Positions 36,370-45,525 of a stretch of DNA of 64,000 nucleotides are shown here, one piece after another. The position numbers were made by a program, and so were the translations under genes. This stretch comes from Paracoccus sp. S3-43 (GTDB taxonomy: Bacteria > Pseudomonadota > Alphaproteobacteria > Rhodobacterales > Rhodobacteraceae). Each line of letters starts with the position of its first letter. The stretch's first letter is position 1. A model generated the notes under the pieces. That model was not told where the DNA came from. It did no database searches and worked only from the letters and a program-made list of their open reading frames with translations. Location of the stretch: contig NZ_CP119082.1 in NCBI RefSeq assembly GCF_029027965.1, positions 538,001 through 602,000 on the forward strand, written 5' to 3'.

Positions 36370-38447
36370 CTGATCCGATCACGGCGGGACATCCTTTCCC
36401 GCTTGGCGCCTGTTTCGACGGGGCGGGCGTCAATTTCGCCATCTTCTCGCAGCACGCGGACCGGGTGGACCTGTGCCTGTTCGACGACCATGACCGAGAG
36501 ACCCGCATCCCCCTGCCCGAGCGGGAGGGCCATGTCCGGCACGGATATATCGCCGGTCTGGCGCCGGGACAGCGGTATGGATACCGCGTGCTTGGTCCCT
36601 ATCGCCCCATGGACGGGCATCGCTTCAACCCCAACAAGCTGCTGATCGACCCCTATGCCAAGCGCTTGACCGGCAGCCCGCGCCCGCATGACGCGCTGTT
36701 CGGATACCGCGCCGGGCACGCGGATGCCGACCTGTCCTTCGACCGCCGCGACAGCGCCGCGCAGATGCCGCGCTGCGTGGTCGTGGACCCGGCCTTCAGC
36801 TGGGGCGGCGACCGCCCTCCGCGCCGGCCGCTGACCGAAACGGTCATCTACGAGGCGCATGTGAAGGGCCTGACCATGCTGCATCCGGGCGTGGACCGGC
36901 CTGGCGGCTATCTGGCGATGGCCTCGGATCCGATCCTGGACCACCTGAACCGGCTTGGCGTCACGGCGGTGGAGCTACTGCCGGTCCATGCCTTCGCCGA
37001 CGACCGCTTCCTGGCCGACCGGGGGCTGGTGAATTACTGGGGCTATATGTCCTATGGCTTCTTCGCGCCCGAGCCGCGCTATATGCGCGACGGCGACATC
37101 GCCGAATTCCAGCAGATGGTCGCGCGGTTCCACCAGGCCGGGATCGAGGTGATCCTGGACGTGGTCTACAACCACACCGCCGAAGGCAACCAGCTTGGCC
37201 CGACGCTGAGCTTTCGCGGCATCGACAACGCCGCCTATTACCGGCTGGCCGAGGACCGGCGCTTCTATGTCAACGACGCGGGGACGGGCAATGTCCTGAA
37301 CCTCGACAATCCCTTCGTGCTGCGGCTGGTGATGGACAGCCTGCGCTACTGGGTCGAGGCGATGCATGTCGACGGCTTCCGGTTTGATCTGTGTTCCGTG
37401 CTGGGCCGCACGCGCGGCGTCTTCGACCGCGACGCGCCGCTGTTCCGGGCGATCCGGCAGGATCCGGTCCTGAACCGCGTCAAGCTGATCGCGGAACCCT
37501 GGGATCTGGGGCCGGACGGCTATCGGCTGGGCAGCTATCCGGCGCCGTTCTGCGAATGGAACGACCGCTATCGCGACCAGGTGCGCGGCTTCTGGCGCGG
37601 CGATCCCGGCATGGTCGGCAAGCTGGCCAAGCGCCTTGCCGGATCGGCGGCGCGGTTCGACCATGACGGGCGGGCGGCGACCTCCAGCGTGAACTTCGTC
37701 GCCGCCCATGACGGTTTCACGCTGATGGATACCGTCAGCTACTCCCACAAGCACAATCAGGCGAATCGCGAAGGCAATCGCGACGGGCACGACCACAACC
37801 TGTCGGACAATATGGGCGTGGAAGGCCCGGCGGGCGATCCCGCCATCCGCGCGCGCCGCGACCGCCGCCGCCGCAACCTGTTCGCCACGCTGATGTTGAG
37901 CCAGGGCACGCCGATGATCCTGGCCGGGGACGAGCTGGGCAATTCCCAGGCCGGCAACAACAACGCCTATTGTCAGGACAATCCGCTGGGCTGGGTGGAC
38001 TGGCTGAGCGCGGATCCGGGTTTTCTGGAATTCTGCCGTCAGGCGATCGCCTTTCGCAAGGCCCATCCGATCCTGCGCCAGCGCCGCTTTCTGCACAGCC
38101 AGCCGCGCGAACAGGATGGGCTGCCCGACCTGTTCTGGCGCCGCGCCGACGGCGCCCCCATGACGCCCGAGGATTGGGCCGATCCCGGCCTGCGCCTGCT
38201 GGCCGCCGAAATGCGCATGGCATCGGGCACGCCCCCTTATGCCGCGCTGCCGGGGGCGATCTTCGTGGTGTTCAACAACGGTCCCGACACGCCCGTGCGC
38301 CTGCCCGATCCCACCCAGGGCGGGCATTGGCGCAGGCGGCTGGACAGCGCCCGCGACCGCCAGCCGGACGATCCCGCAGGCCCGGTCGAACGGATCGCCG
38401 CTGAAAGCGTGGTCGCCTTCGTGCTGTGCGATCTGGCGGGCGATTGA
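36366..38447 (+). CDS. glgX: Glycogen debranching enzyme
   Basis: 693 residues, GH13_11 isoamylase type: CBM48 (GVNFAIFSQHADRVDLCLFDD), ETVIYEAHVKGLT, DVVYNHTAEGN, nucleophile Asp in GFRFDLCSVLGR, Glu in LIAEPWDLGPDGY and AAHDGFTLMDTVSY. It removes the short branches left after phosphorylase action. The ATG at 36366 overlaps the glgA stop. Combined with glgP it lets the operon both build and degrade glycogen. Confidence 0.96.
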   Translation: MTDPITAGHPFPLGACFDGAGVNFAIFSQHADRVDLCLFDDHDRETRIPLPEREGHVRHGYIAGLAPGQRYGYRVLGPYRPMDGHRFNPNKLLIDPYAKRLTGSPRPHDALFGYRAGHADADLSFDRRDSAAQMPRCVVVDPAFSWGGDRPPRRPLTETVIYEAHVKGLTMLHPGVDRPGGYLAMASDPILDHLNRLGVTAVELLPVHAFADDRFLADRGLVNYWGYMSYGFFAPEPRYMRDGDIAEFQQMVARFHQAGIEVILDVVYNHTAEGNQLGPTLSFRGIDNAAYYRLAEDRRFYVNDAGTGNVLNLDNPFVLRLVMDSLRYWVEAMHVDGFRFDLCSVLGRTRGVFDRDAPLFRAIRQDPVLNRVKLIAEPWDLGPDGYRLGSYPAPFCEWNDRYRDQVRGFWRGDPGMVGKLAKRLAGSAARFDHDGRAATSSVNFVAAHDGFTLMDTVSYSHKHNQANREGNRDGHDHNLSDNMGVEGPAGDPAIRARRDRRRRNLFATLMLSQGTPMILAGDELGNSQAGNNNAYCQDNPLGWVDWLSADPGFLEFCRQAIAFRKAHPILRQRRFLHSQPREQDGLPDLFWRRADGAPMTPEDWADPGLRLLAAEMRMASGTPPYAALPGAIFVVFNNGPDTPVRLPDPTQGGHWRRRLDSARDRQPDDPAGPVERIAAESVVAFVLCDLAGD

Positions 38448-38594
38448 CCGGGCCGCCCGCGCGGCAGGCATCGCTGGGTGATGAACGCGCGGCAGCCCTT
38501 TCCAACGGGCCGCAAAGCTGGCAACAAAAATCAACCCTCGGGCGGTAGTCTGGCCGTCCGATGCCGCAACGTGATTCCCCTGCGAGAGGCTGAT

Positions 38595-40979
38595 TTGCAG
38601 AACGTTCCCACCGCCCAGGCCCTGCACGACCAGATCCTTCACCACCTGACGCACAGCCAGGGACGCGGGGCGGAATTCGCCACGCCCTTCGACTGGCGGA
38701 TGGCGGTCAGCTATACCGTGCGCGACCTGATGGCGGGCACCTGGGTCGATGCCTTCCGCGCCGCGCGCGACCAGGGGGCCAAGCGGGTCTGTTACCTGTC
38801 GATGGAATTTCTGATCGGGCGGATGCTGGGCGACGCGATCATCAACCTGCGGCTGGAAAAGCCGATGGCCGAGGCGTTGCGGATGCTGGGCCTGGACCAG
38901 CAGCAGATCCTGGACAACGAACCCGACGCCGCGCTTGGCAATGGCGGGCTGGGTCGGCTGGCGGCCTGTTTCATGGAATCGCTGTCCTCGCTGCAATGCC
39001 CGGCCTTCGGCTATGGCATCCGCTATGAACACGGGCTGTTCCGCCAGCGCTTCGAAGGCGGCCAGCAGGTCGAGACGCCCGAGGACTGGCTGAACCAGCC
39101 CCATCCCTGGGAATTCGTCAAGGTCGACTACAGCTATACCGTGGGCTTCAAGGGCCATGTCGAGACGGTCGATGGCCGCGCCCTCTGGCGTCCGGGCGAA
39201 AGCGTGATCGCGCGCGCCTATGACACGCCGGTGATCGGCTGGGGCGGCAACTGGGCCAACACCCTGCGGCTGTGGGGGGCGCATCCGACGACGCTGCTGG
39301 ATCTGCGCCGCTTCAACGCGGGCGACCATACGGCGGCGGCCGAACCCGAGGCGCTGGCGCGGACCCTGTCGCGCGTCCTTTACCCCGACGACACCACCGA
39401 ATCGGGCAAGGAACTGCGGCTGAAGCAGGAATATTTCCTGACCTCGGCGTCCTTGCAGGACATCCTGCGCCGCTTCATGCAGGAACATGGCGACCTGAGC
39501 CTGCTGCCCGACAAGGTGGCGATGCAGCTGAACGACACCCATCCCGCCATCGCCGGGCCGGAACTGATGCGGCTGCTGATGGACGATCACGGGCTGCCCT
39601 TCGGCCAGGCCCGCGATCTGGCACGGGGCACGCTGAACTATACCAACCACACCCTGCTGCCCGAGGCGCTGGAACGCTGGTCCACCTGGCTGATGGGCGG
39701 GGTGCTGCCGCGCCATATGCAGATCATCCAGATGATCGACGACGACCACCGCAGGGCCACCGCCCGCCCGCCGCAGGTGGGCATCGTCCAGCACGACCAG
39801 GTGCGGATGGGCGATCTGGCCTTCATCATGGCCAGCAAGGTCAACGGCGTCTCGGCCCTGCATACCGAACTGGTCAAGAACACGGTCTTTGCCGACCTGC
39901 ACCGGCTGCACCCGGACCGGATCGTCAACCAGACGAACGGCGTCACCCCGCGCCGCTGGATGCGCATGTCCAATCCGGGCCTGGCGCGGCTTCTGGACGA
40001 CACCATCGGCGAAGGCTGGACCACCGACCTGGACCAGTTGCGCGGGCTTGAGCCCCATGCCGAAGACGCGGGCCTTTGCCAGGCGCTGGGCCAGGTCAAG
40101 CGCGCCAACAAGGTCTGGCTGTCGAACGGCCTTCTGGCCGACCTGGGGATCAAGGCCGACCCGGACGCGATCTTCGACATCCAGGTCAAGCGCATCCACG
40201 AATACAAGCGCCAGCTTCTGAACATCCTGGAGGCCATCGCCCTGTGGCAGCGCATCCACGACGATCCGAACGGCGACTGGACGCCTCGGGTCAAGATCTT
40301 CGGCGGCAAGGCGGCGCCCGGATACTGGCTGGCGAAATCGGTGATCCATCTGATCAACGACGTGGCCGCGACCATCAACAGCGATCCGGTCACCGCGCGA
40401 TACCTGCAAATCGCCTATCCGCCGAACTACAACGTCTCGATGGCCGAGGATCTGATCCCGGCGGCGGATCTGTCCGAACAGATCAGCACCGCCGGGAAAG
40501 AGGCTTCGGGGACCGGCAACATGAAGTTCACGCTGAACGGCGCGCTGACCATCGGCACGCTGGACGGGGCGAATGTCGAAATCCGCGACCTGGTGGGGGC
40601 CGAGAATTTTTTCCTGTTCGGGCTGAAGGCCGACCAGGCCGCGGCCGAGGCCTCCCGCCCCGGCCATGCCCGCCGCGCGATCGAGAAAAGCCGGGAACTG
40701 AGGGACGCGCTGCAACTGATTTCCGAAGGCCGGTTCGGGCGGGCCGAATCCTATTACACGCTGCTGGACCGGACCTGGAACGACGATCCCTTCCTGGTCG
40801 CCAGCGATTTCGACGATTACTTCGCCACGCAGCGTCGGATCGACGCCGCCTATCGCGACAGCGCGACCTGGGACCGGATGGCCTGCCTGAACATCGCGCG
40901 GGCGGGGTTCTTTTCGTCGGACCGCACCATCCGGGGATACATGAACGACATCTGGCACGTGCTGCCGGTGGCGATTTAA
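38595..40979 (+). CDS. glgP: Glycogen phosphorylase
   Basis: 794 residues from the TTG at 38595. GT35 enzyme releasing glucose-1-phosphate from glycogen with pyridoxal phosphate; the PLP-lysine motif is KEASGTGNMKFTLNG. Other signatures are CYLSMEFLIGRML and NGGLGRLAACF. I chose TTG because GCGAGAGG lies 6 bases upstream and LQNVPTAQALHDQ fits the family start; the frame is open to an ATG at 38478, which would add 39 unlike residues. It lies 147 bases after glgX. Confidence 0.93.
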   Translation: MQNVPTAQALHDQILHHLTHSQGRGAEFATPFDWRMAVSYTVRDLMAGTWVDAFRAARDQGAKRVCYLSMEFLIGRMLGDAIINLRLEKPMAEALRMLGLDQQQILDNEPDAALGNGGLGRLAACFMESLSSLQCPAFGYGIRYEHGLFRQRFEGGQQVETPEDWLNQPHPWEFVKVDYSYTVGFKGHVETVDGRALWRPGESVIARAYDTPVIGWGGNWANTLRLWGAHPTTLLDLRRFNAGDHTAAAEPEALARTLSRVLYPDDTTESGKELRLKQEYFLTSASLQDILRRFMQEHGDLSLLPDKVAMQLNDTHPAIAGPELMRLLMDDHGLPFGQARDLARGTLNYTNHTLLPEALERWSTWLMGGVLPRHMQIIQMIDDDHRRATARPPQVGIVQHDQVRMGDLAFIMASKVNGVSALHTELVKNTVFADLHRLHPDRIVNQTNGVTPRRWMRMSNPGLARLLDDTIGEGWTTDLDQLRGLEPHAEDAGLCQALGQVKRANKVWLSNGLLADLGIKADPDAIFDIQVKRIHEYKRQLLNILEAIALWQRIHDDPNGDWTPRVKIFGGKAAPGYWLAKSVIHLINDVAATINSDPVTARYLQIAYPPNYNVSMAEDLIPAADLSEQISTAGKEASGTGNMKFTLNGALTIGTLDGANVEIRDLVGAENFFLFGLKADQAAAEASRPGHARRAIEKSRELRDALQLISEGRFGRAESYYTLLDRTWNDDPFLVASDFDDYFATQRRIDAAYRDSATWDRMACLNIARAGFFSSDRTIRGYMNDIWHVLPVAI

Positions 40980-40995
40980 GCAAAGCGACCTGTTG

Positions 40996-41035
40996 GGGCG
41001 GGATCAGGAAACGCATACGTTTCCCCCGCCCTTTT
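40996..41035 (+). terminator. Terminator hairpin after glgP
   Basis: GGGCGGG (40996-41002) pairs with CCCGCCC (41025-41031), with an inner stem GAAACG/CGTTTC (41008-41013, 41018-41023), followed by TTTT. It lies 16 bases after the glgP stop and is also the end of dispersed repeat copy 1. Confidence 0.7.
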
Positions 41036-41168
41036 CCCGACCTTGCCGCCAGAGACGGCGCAATCCCATGACCACGGAAGGCCGGCGCCCGACAGGCCGG
41101 GGGGCGGGCGGACGCTGGCCGGGCCCTTGAGGCCCGGCGGTTCGGGAAGGCAAAGCCTTCGCCGGTCA
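40996..41168 (-). repeat. Multi-hairpin dispersed repeat, copy 1
   Basis: Between glgP and yehW. Blocks shared with copy 2 at 54844-55067: the GGGCGGG...GAAACG-N4-CGTTTC...CCCGCCC hairpin, AGAGACGG-GCAATCCCA-GACCAC, GGGCGG-CGCTGGCCGG...CCCTTGAGGCCCGGCGGTTC, and AGCCTTCGCCG. The stem GCCGGGCC-cttga-GGCCCGGC (41118-41138) is perfect. Read on the minus strand it begins just after the yehW stop. No gene inside. Confidence 0.75.
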
Positions 41169-41175
41169 AGCGTTC

Positions 41176-41910
41176 TCACGCCAGCCCCATCCGCCCCCGG
41201 ACCCGACGCTCGGCCGCCTGGAACCCGTGGTGGATCAGCACCGCCAGGATGCCGACCACCAGCCCGCCTTGCAGCACGAAGGCGGTGTTCGACGACAGCA
41301 GCCCGGCGATGATCACCTCGCCCAGGGTGCGCGCGGCCACCGTCGATCCGATGGTCGCCGTCCCCAGCGAGATCACCGCCGTCAGCCGCATCCCCGCCAG
41401 CAGCAGCGGCAGGGCCAGCGGCAGGTCGATCTGCCACAGCCGCTGGGCGGGCGTCAGGCCCATGGCCCGCGCGGCGTCGGCCACGGGCGGGGGCTGGCCG
41501 GTCAGCCCGGCCAAGGCGTTCTCGAACACCGGCAGCAGGCCATAGAGGAACAGCGCCACCAGCGTCGGCCCGGTGCCGAAGCCCATCACCGGCACCGCAA
41601 GCGCCAGCACCGCGACCGGCGGAAAGGTTTGGCCGACCGCCGTCACCGTGCGCGCCAAGGGCAGGAACTCGCGTCCCGCCGGGCGGGTGACCAGGATCGC
41701 CAGCAGCAGCCCCACCAGGGTCGAGGCTGCGACGGCCAGGGCGACGATGGCCAGATGCGACAGGGTCAGCGACAGCAGGCTGGTCTGGGTATAGATCGCT
41801 GGCGCGTCGTTGCGGGTGAAGGGCCGGAACAGCGGCGCGAAACCGGCGGGCCAGACCAGGAAGGCCAGCAGGGCCAGCCCCGCCAGGACTGGCAGGATCC
41901 GCGCGATCAT
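41176..41910 (-). CDS. yehW: Osmoprotectant-type ABC transporter permease (YehW-like)
   Basis: 244-residue inner-membrane permease with the OpuBB/YehW signature: TQTSLLSLTLSHLAIVALAVAASTLVGLLLAI, then GQTFPPVAVLALAVP and an EAA-like loop ADAARAMGLTPAQRLWQIDLPLALPLLLAGMR. Fourth gene of a minus-strand set in E. coli yehZYXW order and with matching lengths. The ATG at 41910 overlaps the ATPase stop. E. coli YehZYXW is a low-affinity glycine-betaine importer; the substrate here may differ. Confidence 0.9.
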   Translation of the reverse strand: MIARILPVLAGLALLAFLVWPAGFAPLFRPFTRNDAPAIYTQTSLLSLTLSHLAIVALAVAASTLVGLLLAILVTRPAGREFLPLARTVTAVGQTFPPVAVLALAVPVMGFGTGPTLVALFLYGLLPVFENALAGLTGQPPPVADAARAMGLTPAQRLWQIDLPLALPLLLAGMRLTAVISLGTATIGSTVAARTLGEVIIAGLLSSNTAFVLQGGLVVGILAVLIHHGFQAAERRVRGRMGLA

Positions 41911-42830
41911 CGTCGCCGCCCGGCCCGCGCGCGCAGGGCGTCCAGCGTCACGACCCCGCCGCCCCGGACGGGCAGGGCGTCCCGCCCGCTCCACAGGCAT
42001 TCGGCCAGGGCGTCGCGCAGGCTGGATTCTGGCGGTATGGGCGGGCCGCTGGCCTGGCCCGGCGCGGCGATCTCGGCCACCCGCGCCAGCGACAGCAGCC
42101 GCAGCGCCCGGTCCGAGGGGCCGATCAGGTCGGCCACGAAGGGCGTGGCCGGGTCGGTCAGGATCCGTTCGGGCCGGTCGTATTGCAGCAACCGGCCGCC
42201 GTCCATGACCGCGATGCGGTCGGCCAGATCCACGGCCTCGGCCATGTCATGGGTGACAAGGATCAGCGTGGTGCCCAGCCTTCGCTGGATCTGGCGCAGG
42301 TCGTCCTGGGCCTTGGCCCGGATCAGCGGGTCGAGCGCGCCGAACGGCTCGTCCATCAGCAGCAGGTCGGGCTTCGCGGCAAGCGCGCGGGCCACGCCCA
42401 CCCGCTGGGCCTGTCCGCCCGACAGCTGGTGCGGCATCCGGTCCCGGAATGTGGCGGGATCCATCTGGAACAGCGCCAGAAGTTCGTCCACGCGGGCGTC
42501 GATCCGGGCGCGGGACCAGCCCAGCAGGCGCGGCACGGCGGCGATGTTCTGGGCCACGGTCCGGTGCGGGAACAGCCCGTTTCCCTGGATGGCATAGCCG
42601 ATCCGGCGGCGCAGCAGATGGGCGGGCAGGGTCGCGGTATCCACGCCGTCGATCAGCACCTGACCCGACGAGGGCGGCACCAGCCGGTTGATCATCCGCA
42701 GCAGCGTCGTCTTGCCCGACCCCGAGGTGCCCACCAGCACCGCCAGCTGCCCGGTGTCCACCGTCAGGCTGACATCCTTCACCACGGCCACGCCGTCATA
42801 GAACCGGGTCAGATGTCGGATCTCGATCAT
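41907..42830 (-). CDS. yehX: Osmoprotectant-type ABC transporter ATPase (YehX-like)
   Basis: 307 residues: Walker A GTSGSGKTTLLRMINRL, signature LSGGQAQRVGVARALA, Walker B LLLMDEPFGALDPL and the H-loop region LVTHDMAEA, followed by a short C-terminal regulatory tail. It energises the two permeases in this operon. It overlaps yehY and yehW by 4 bases each, which indicates tight translational coupling. Confidence 0.93.
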   Translation of the reverse strand: MIEIRHLTRFYDGVAVVKDVSLTVDTGQLAVLVGTSGSGKTTLLRMINRLVPPSSGQVLIDGVDTATLPAHLLRRRIGYAIQGNGLFPHRTVAQNIAAVPRLLGWSRARIDARVDELLALFQMDPATFRDRMPHQLSGGQAQRVGVARALAAKPDLLLMDEPFGALDPLIRAKAQDDLRQIQRRLGTTLILVTHDMAEAVDLADRIAVMDGGRLLQYDRPERILTDPATPFVADLIGPSDRALRLLSLARVAEIAAPGQASGPPIPPESSLRDALAECLWSGRDALPVRGGGVVTLDALRARAGRRR

Positions 42831-43966
42831 GCGGTCTCCCTGCGCGCGCCCTGGACCAGCAGGTCAAGCGCGATCCCCGCCACAAGCGCCAGGGCGATGG
42901 TCGGCAGCGCGCCCAGCAGGACCAGATCCATGGCCGTCTGGTTCAGCCCCTGAAAGACGAAGGTGCCGAAGCCGCCGCCGCCGATCAGACCGGCGATCAC
43001 CGCCAAGCCGATGTTCTGGACCAGCACGATCCGCACCGCCGCCAGCAGCACCGGCAGGGCCAGCGGAACCAGCACCCGCGCCAGCACCTGCCCCCGCGTC
43101 ATGCCCAGCCCCAGGGCGGCGTCGCGGACGGCGGCGGGAACGCCCGACAGCCCGGCCAGCGTGTTCGACACGACCGGCAGCAGCGAATACAGAAACAGCG
43201 CGATCAGCGCGGGCACCACGCCGATCCCCGACAGCCCGGCCCAGGCCGCGCCGGGCACGGTCGCGGCGATCCAGCCCAGAATCGGGATCATGATGCCGAA
43301 CAGCGCCAGCGACGGAATGGTTTGCAGGATGTTCAGCACTCCCAGCACCGGCCCGCGCCACCGGGGGGCCTGAAAGATCGCGATGCCCGCCGGAATGCCC
43401 GTCAACAGCGCAAGCCCCAGCGATCCGAAGGCCAGGGCCAGATGGGCCCGCGCCTCGCGCAGGAACAGGTCGCGGCGGCTGGCATATTCGCGCATCACCG
43501 ACACCCCGTCCAGCGCGCCCGAGGCGAGGATCGCGGCCGCCAGCGCCAGCACCGCCGCCAGCAACAGCCATCGCGCGGCCAGCGACGGGCGCAGGCGGTT
43601 CACGGCATCGGCAAGCATCAGCCCGAAGGACAGCGCCAGCAGCCAGAACCCCGCCGCCGGGGCGACCCGCGCCAGCGTGTTGCCGGGCGGCGGCAGATGC
43701 GTCGCGGCAGCGCCCAGCATCAGCGTCACCCCGACCAGCCCCGCCAGGGACGCGATCAGGCGCGGCGCGGCAGGCCAGAGGTCAAGGCAGCCAAGCGCCA
43801 GAACTGCGGCAATCGCCGCGATGACAGCGCCGCCGGACGGCAGGTCGGCCAGCCCCACCCCCGCGCCCGGCACGATCCGGTTCGCCTTGAACTGGACCAG
43901 CGGCAGGACCAGCCCGGCCGCCCCGATCAGGGCGAACAGCACCGCCGGGGGCGACAGCCGCCGCAT
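42827..43966 (-). CDS. yehY: Osmoprotectant-type ABC transporter permease (YehY-like)
   Basis: 379 residues, near the 385 of E. coli YehY. An N-terminal half of extra hydrophobic segments precedes the OpuB-like permease domain (HLALAFGSLGLALLTGIPAGIAIF; LQTIPSLALFGIMIPI; VRDAALGLGMTRGQVLARVLVPLALPVLLAAVR). It forms the membrane channel with YehW. The gene starts 3 bases after the yehZ stop and overlaps yehX. Confidence 0.92.
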   Translation of the reverse strand: MRRLSPPAVLFALIGAAGLVLPLVQFKANRIVPGAGVGLADLPSGGAVIAAIAAVLALGCLDLWPAAPRLIASLAGLVGVTLMLGAAATHLPPPGNTLARVAPAAGFWLLALSFGLMLADAVNRLRPSLAARWLLLAAVLALAAAILASGALDGVSVMREYASRRDLFLREARAHLALAFGSLGLALLTGIPAGIAIFQAPRWRGPVLGVLNILQTIPSLALFGIMIPILGWIAATVPGAAWAGLSGIGVVPALIALFLYSLLPVVSNTLAGLSGVPAAVRDAALGLGMTRGQVLARVLVPLALPVLLAAVRIVLVQNIGLAVIAGLIGGGGFGTFVFQGLNQTAMDLVLLGALPTIALALVAGIALDLLVQGARRETA

Positions 43967-43969
43967 CGG

Positions 43970-44875
43970 TCAGTCCAGAAGGCCCGCCTGGGTCAGGTAA
44001 TCCTCGGCCACCGCCGCCGCGGGTTCGCCGCCGATCTGGATCCGCCCGTTCAGCGTTTGCAGCGTCTCCAGCGTCAGGGATGCGAAGATCGGCTCCAGCA
44101 CCTCGGCGATCCGGGGATGCGCCGCAAGGACGGATGCCCGGACGATCGGCGCGGGCTGATAGACCGGCTGGACGGATTTGTCGTCCTCCATCACCACAAG
44201 GCCCGCCTCGGCGATCGCCCCGTCGGTGCCATAGACCATGGCCGCGTTCACGCCCGACGTATGCTGCGCCGCCGCCGCGATGGTCGCCGCCGTGTCGCCG
44301 CCCGCAAGCTGGACCAGCTGGTCGGGCGTCAGGGTGAAGCCGTAAGCCTGCTGGAAGGCGGGCAGGGCTGCGGGCGAGGTCACGAATTCGCTGGACGCCG
44401 CCAGCTTGACCGCGCCGCCATCCGCGATCCATGCGCCCATCTGCGACATGCTGGCCAGCCCGTTCGGTTCGGCCACGTCCTGGCGCAGGGCGATGGCCCA
44501 GGTGTTGTTGGCGGGCGCGGGCTTCAGCCAGACGATGTCGTTCTGGGCCTTGTCCAGTTCGGCCACGCGGGCATAGCCCTGGGCCGCGTTCTTCCACACC
44601 TCGCTGTCGCCCTCGTTGAAGAAGAAGGCGCCGTTGGCGGTGTATTCGGGATAGATGTCGATCTGGCCCGCGACGATGGCGTCGCGCATGATCGGCGTGC
44701 CGCCCAGTTGCAGCTTGTCCTGCACCGGCAACCCGGCATCCTTCAGCGCCAGCAGGATCATGTTGCCCAGAAGCCCGCCCTCGGTGTCGATCTTCGACGA
44801 GACGACGATGTCCTGCGCGGCAAGCGGCGTCGCCGCCAGCAGAAGGGTGGCGGCAAGCGGGGCAAGACGGGGCAT
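43970..44875 (-). CDS. yehZ: Osmoprotectant-type ABC substrate-binding protein (YehZ/OsmF-like)
   Basis: 301-residue periplasmic binding protein with a Sec signal peptide (MPRLAPLAATLLLAATPLAAQ) and OpuAC-type features: SSKIDTEGGLLGNMILLAL, DIYPEYTANGAFFF, YGTDGAIAEAGLVVMEDD. The aromatic choline/betaine cage cannot be judged by eye. The start at 44875 has AGGAG upstream. It leads the yehZYXW set and lies 62 bases after ygiB, with a terminator-like hairpin between. Confidence 0.92.
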   Translation of the reverse strand: MPRLAPLAATLLLAATPLAAQDIVVSSKIDTEGGLLGNMILLALKDAGLPVQDKLQLGGTPIMRDAIVAGQIDIYPEYTANGAFFFNEGDSEVWKNAAQGYARVAELDKAQNDIVWLKPAPANNTWAIALRQDVAEPNGLASMSQMGAWIADGGAVKLAASSEFVTSPAALPAFQQAYGFTLTPDQLVQLAGGDTAATIAAAAQHTSGVNAAMVYGTDGAIAEAGLVVMEDDKSVQPVYQPAPIVRASVLAAHPRIAEVLEPIFASLTLETLQTLNGRIQIGGEPAAAVAEDYLTQAGLLD

Positions 44876-44891
44876 GGGAAAACTCCTGCGG

Positions 44892-44917
44892 AAAAGGGGG
44901 GCAAGGCAAGACGCCCC
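44892..44917 (-). terminator. Terminator or attenuator between ygiB-like gene and yehZ
   Basis: On the minus strand GGGGC (44917-44913) pairs with GCCCC (44902-44898), followed by CC and TTTT (44895-44892). Weak 5-bp stem, but placed right after the ygiB-like stop and before the yehZ ribosome-binding site. Confidence 0.45.
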
Positions 44918-44937
44918 GGCCCCCGAAAGGTTCCGGC

Positions 44938-45513
44938 TCAGCCGCCGAAGCCCCGGCTGCCGCCGGTCGACCCGAAGCCGCCGCGCGAGGCGGCGGTGGC
45001 GCGCGACATGGGCGGCTGGCCCGCCGTGGGGGCGGGGCGGGTGAACTGGCTGCTGTTCAGCGCCGCACGGCCCGTGTTGCTGGAAAACGTGCTGGTCCGC
45101 GCGGCGTTGGTATAGCCGCCCTGCGGCGTGCGATACATCGGCTGGGACCGCGACAGCCCGCCGCCGCCCAGCATGGACCCGATCAGGTATCCCGCCAGCA
45201 GCGGCATGAAGATGCTGCCCGCCCCGCCGCCGGTCTGCTGCGCCTCGGACCCGCAATTGCCGACGCCGTGCTGTTCCTCGCAGACGGCCAGGCTGTCATA
45301 GCGGGGGGCGGATTCGACGTGAAGCTGTTCTGCCTCGGCAAAGGACTGGCGGCATTCGTCGGGGGTGAACAGCCCGCCTTCGTCGGCTGCGGCAAGGCAG
45401 GCGTTCAGGTCGGGAAAGGCCTGGGCGTCCACCTGTTCCTCGCGGCAGCCCGCGATGGCGAAGCTGGCGGCGCCCAGGATGGTCAGCGCGACGGTTCTGG
45501 AACGTTTCCTCAT
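44938..45513 (-). CDS. DUF1190/YgiB-like lipoprotein
   Basis: 191 residues with a lipoprotein signal (TILGAASFAIAGC, lipobox Cys23), a domain with cysteine pairs and a long Gly/Ser/Arg-rich C-terminal tail ending GGSRGFGG, as in YgiB/DUF1190. The gene lies 12 bases after a YgiC-like ATP-grasp gene, the same pairing as E. coli ygiB-ygiC. Function is unknown; the tail composition suggests cell-envelope attachment. Confidence 0.87.
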   Translation of the reverse strand: MRKRSRTVALTILGAASFAIAGCREEQVDAQAFPDLNACLAAADEGGLFTPDECRQSFAEAEQLHVESAPRYDSLAVCEEQHGVGNCGSEAQQTGGGAGSIFMPLLAGYLIGSMLGGGGLSRSQPMYRTPQGGYTNAARTSTFSSNTGRAALNSSQFTRPAPTAGQPPMSRATAASRGGFGSTGGSRGFGG

Positions 45514-45525
45514 GGCGTTTCCCCT

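Noticed and set aside
36975..40958. A 1327-codon open frame antisense to glgX/glgP
   Set aside because: It mirrors glgX and glgP, which carry full enzyme motifs. Long antisense frames are expected at this GC content; its composition (Ala, Gly, Arg, Gln, His) is typical of a shadow.
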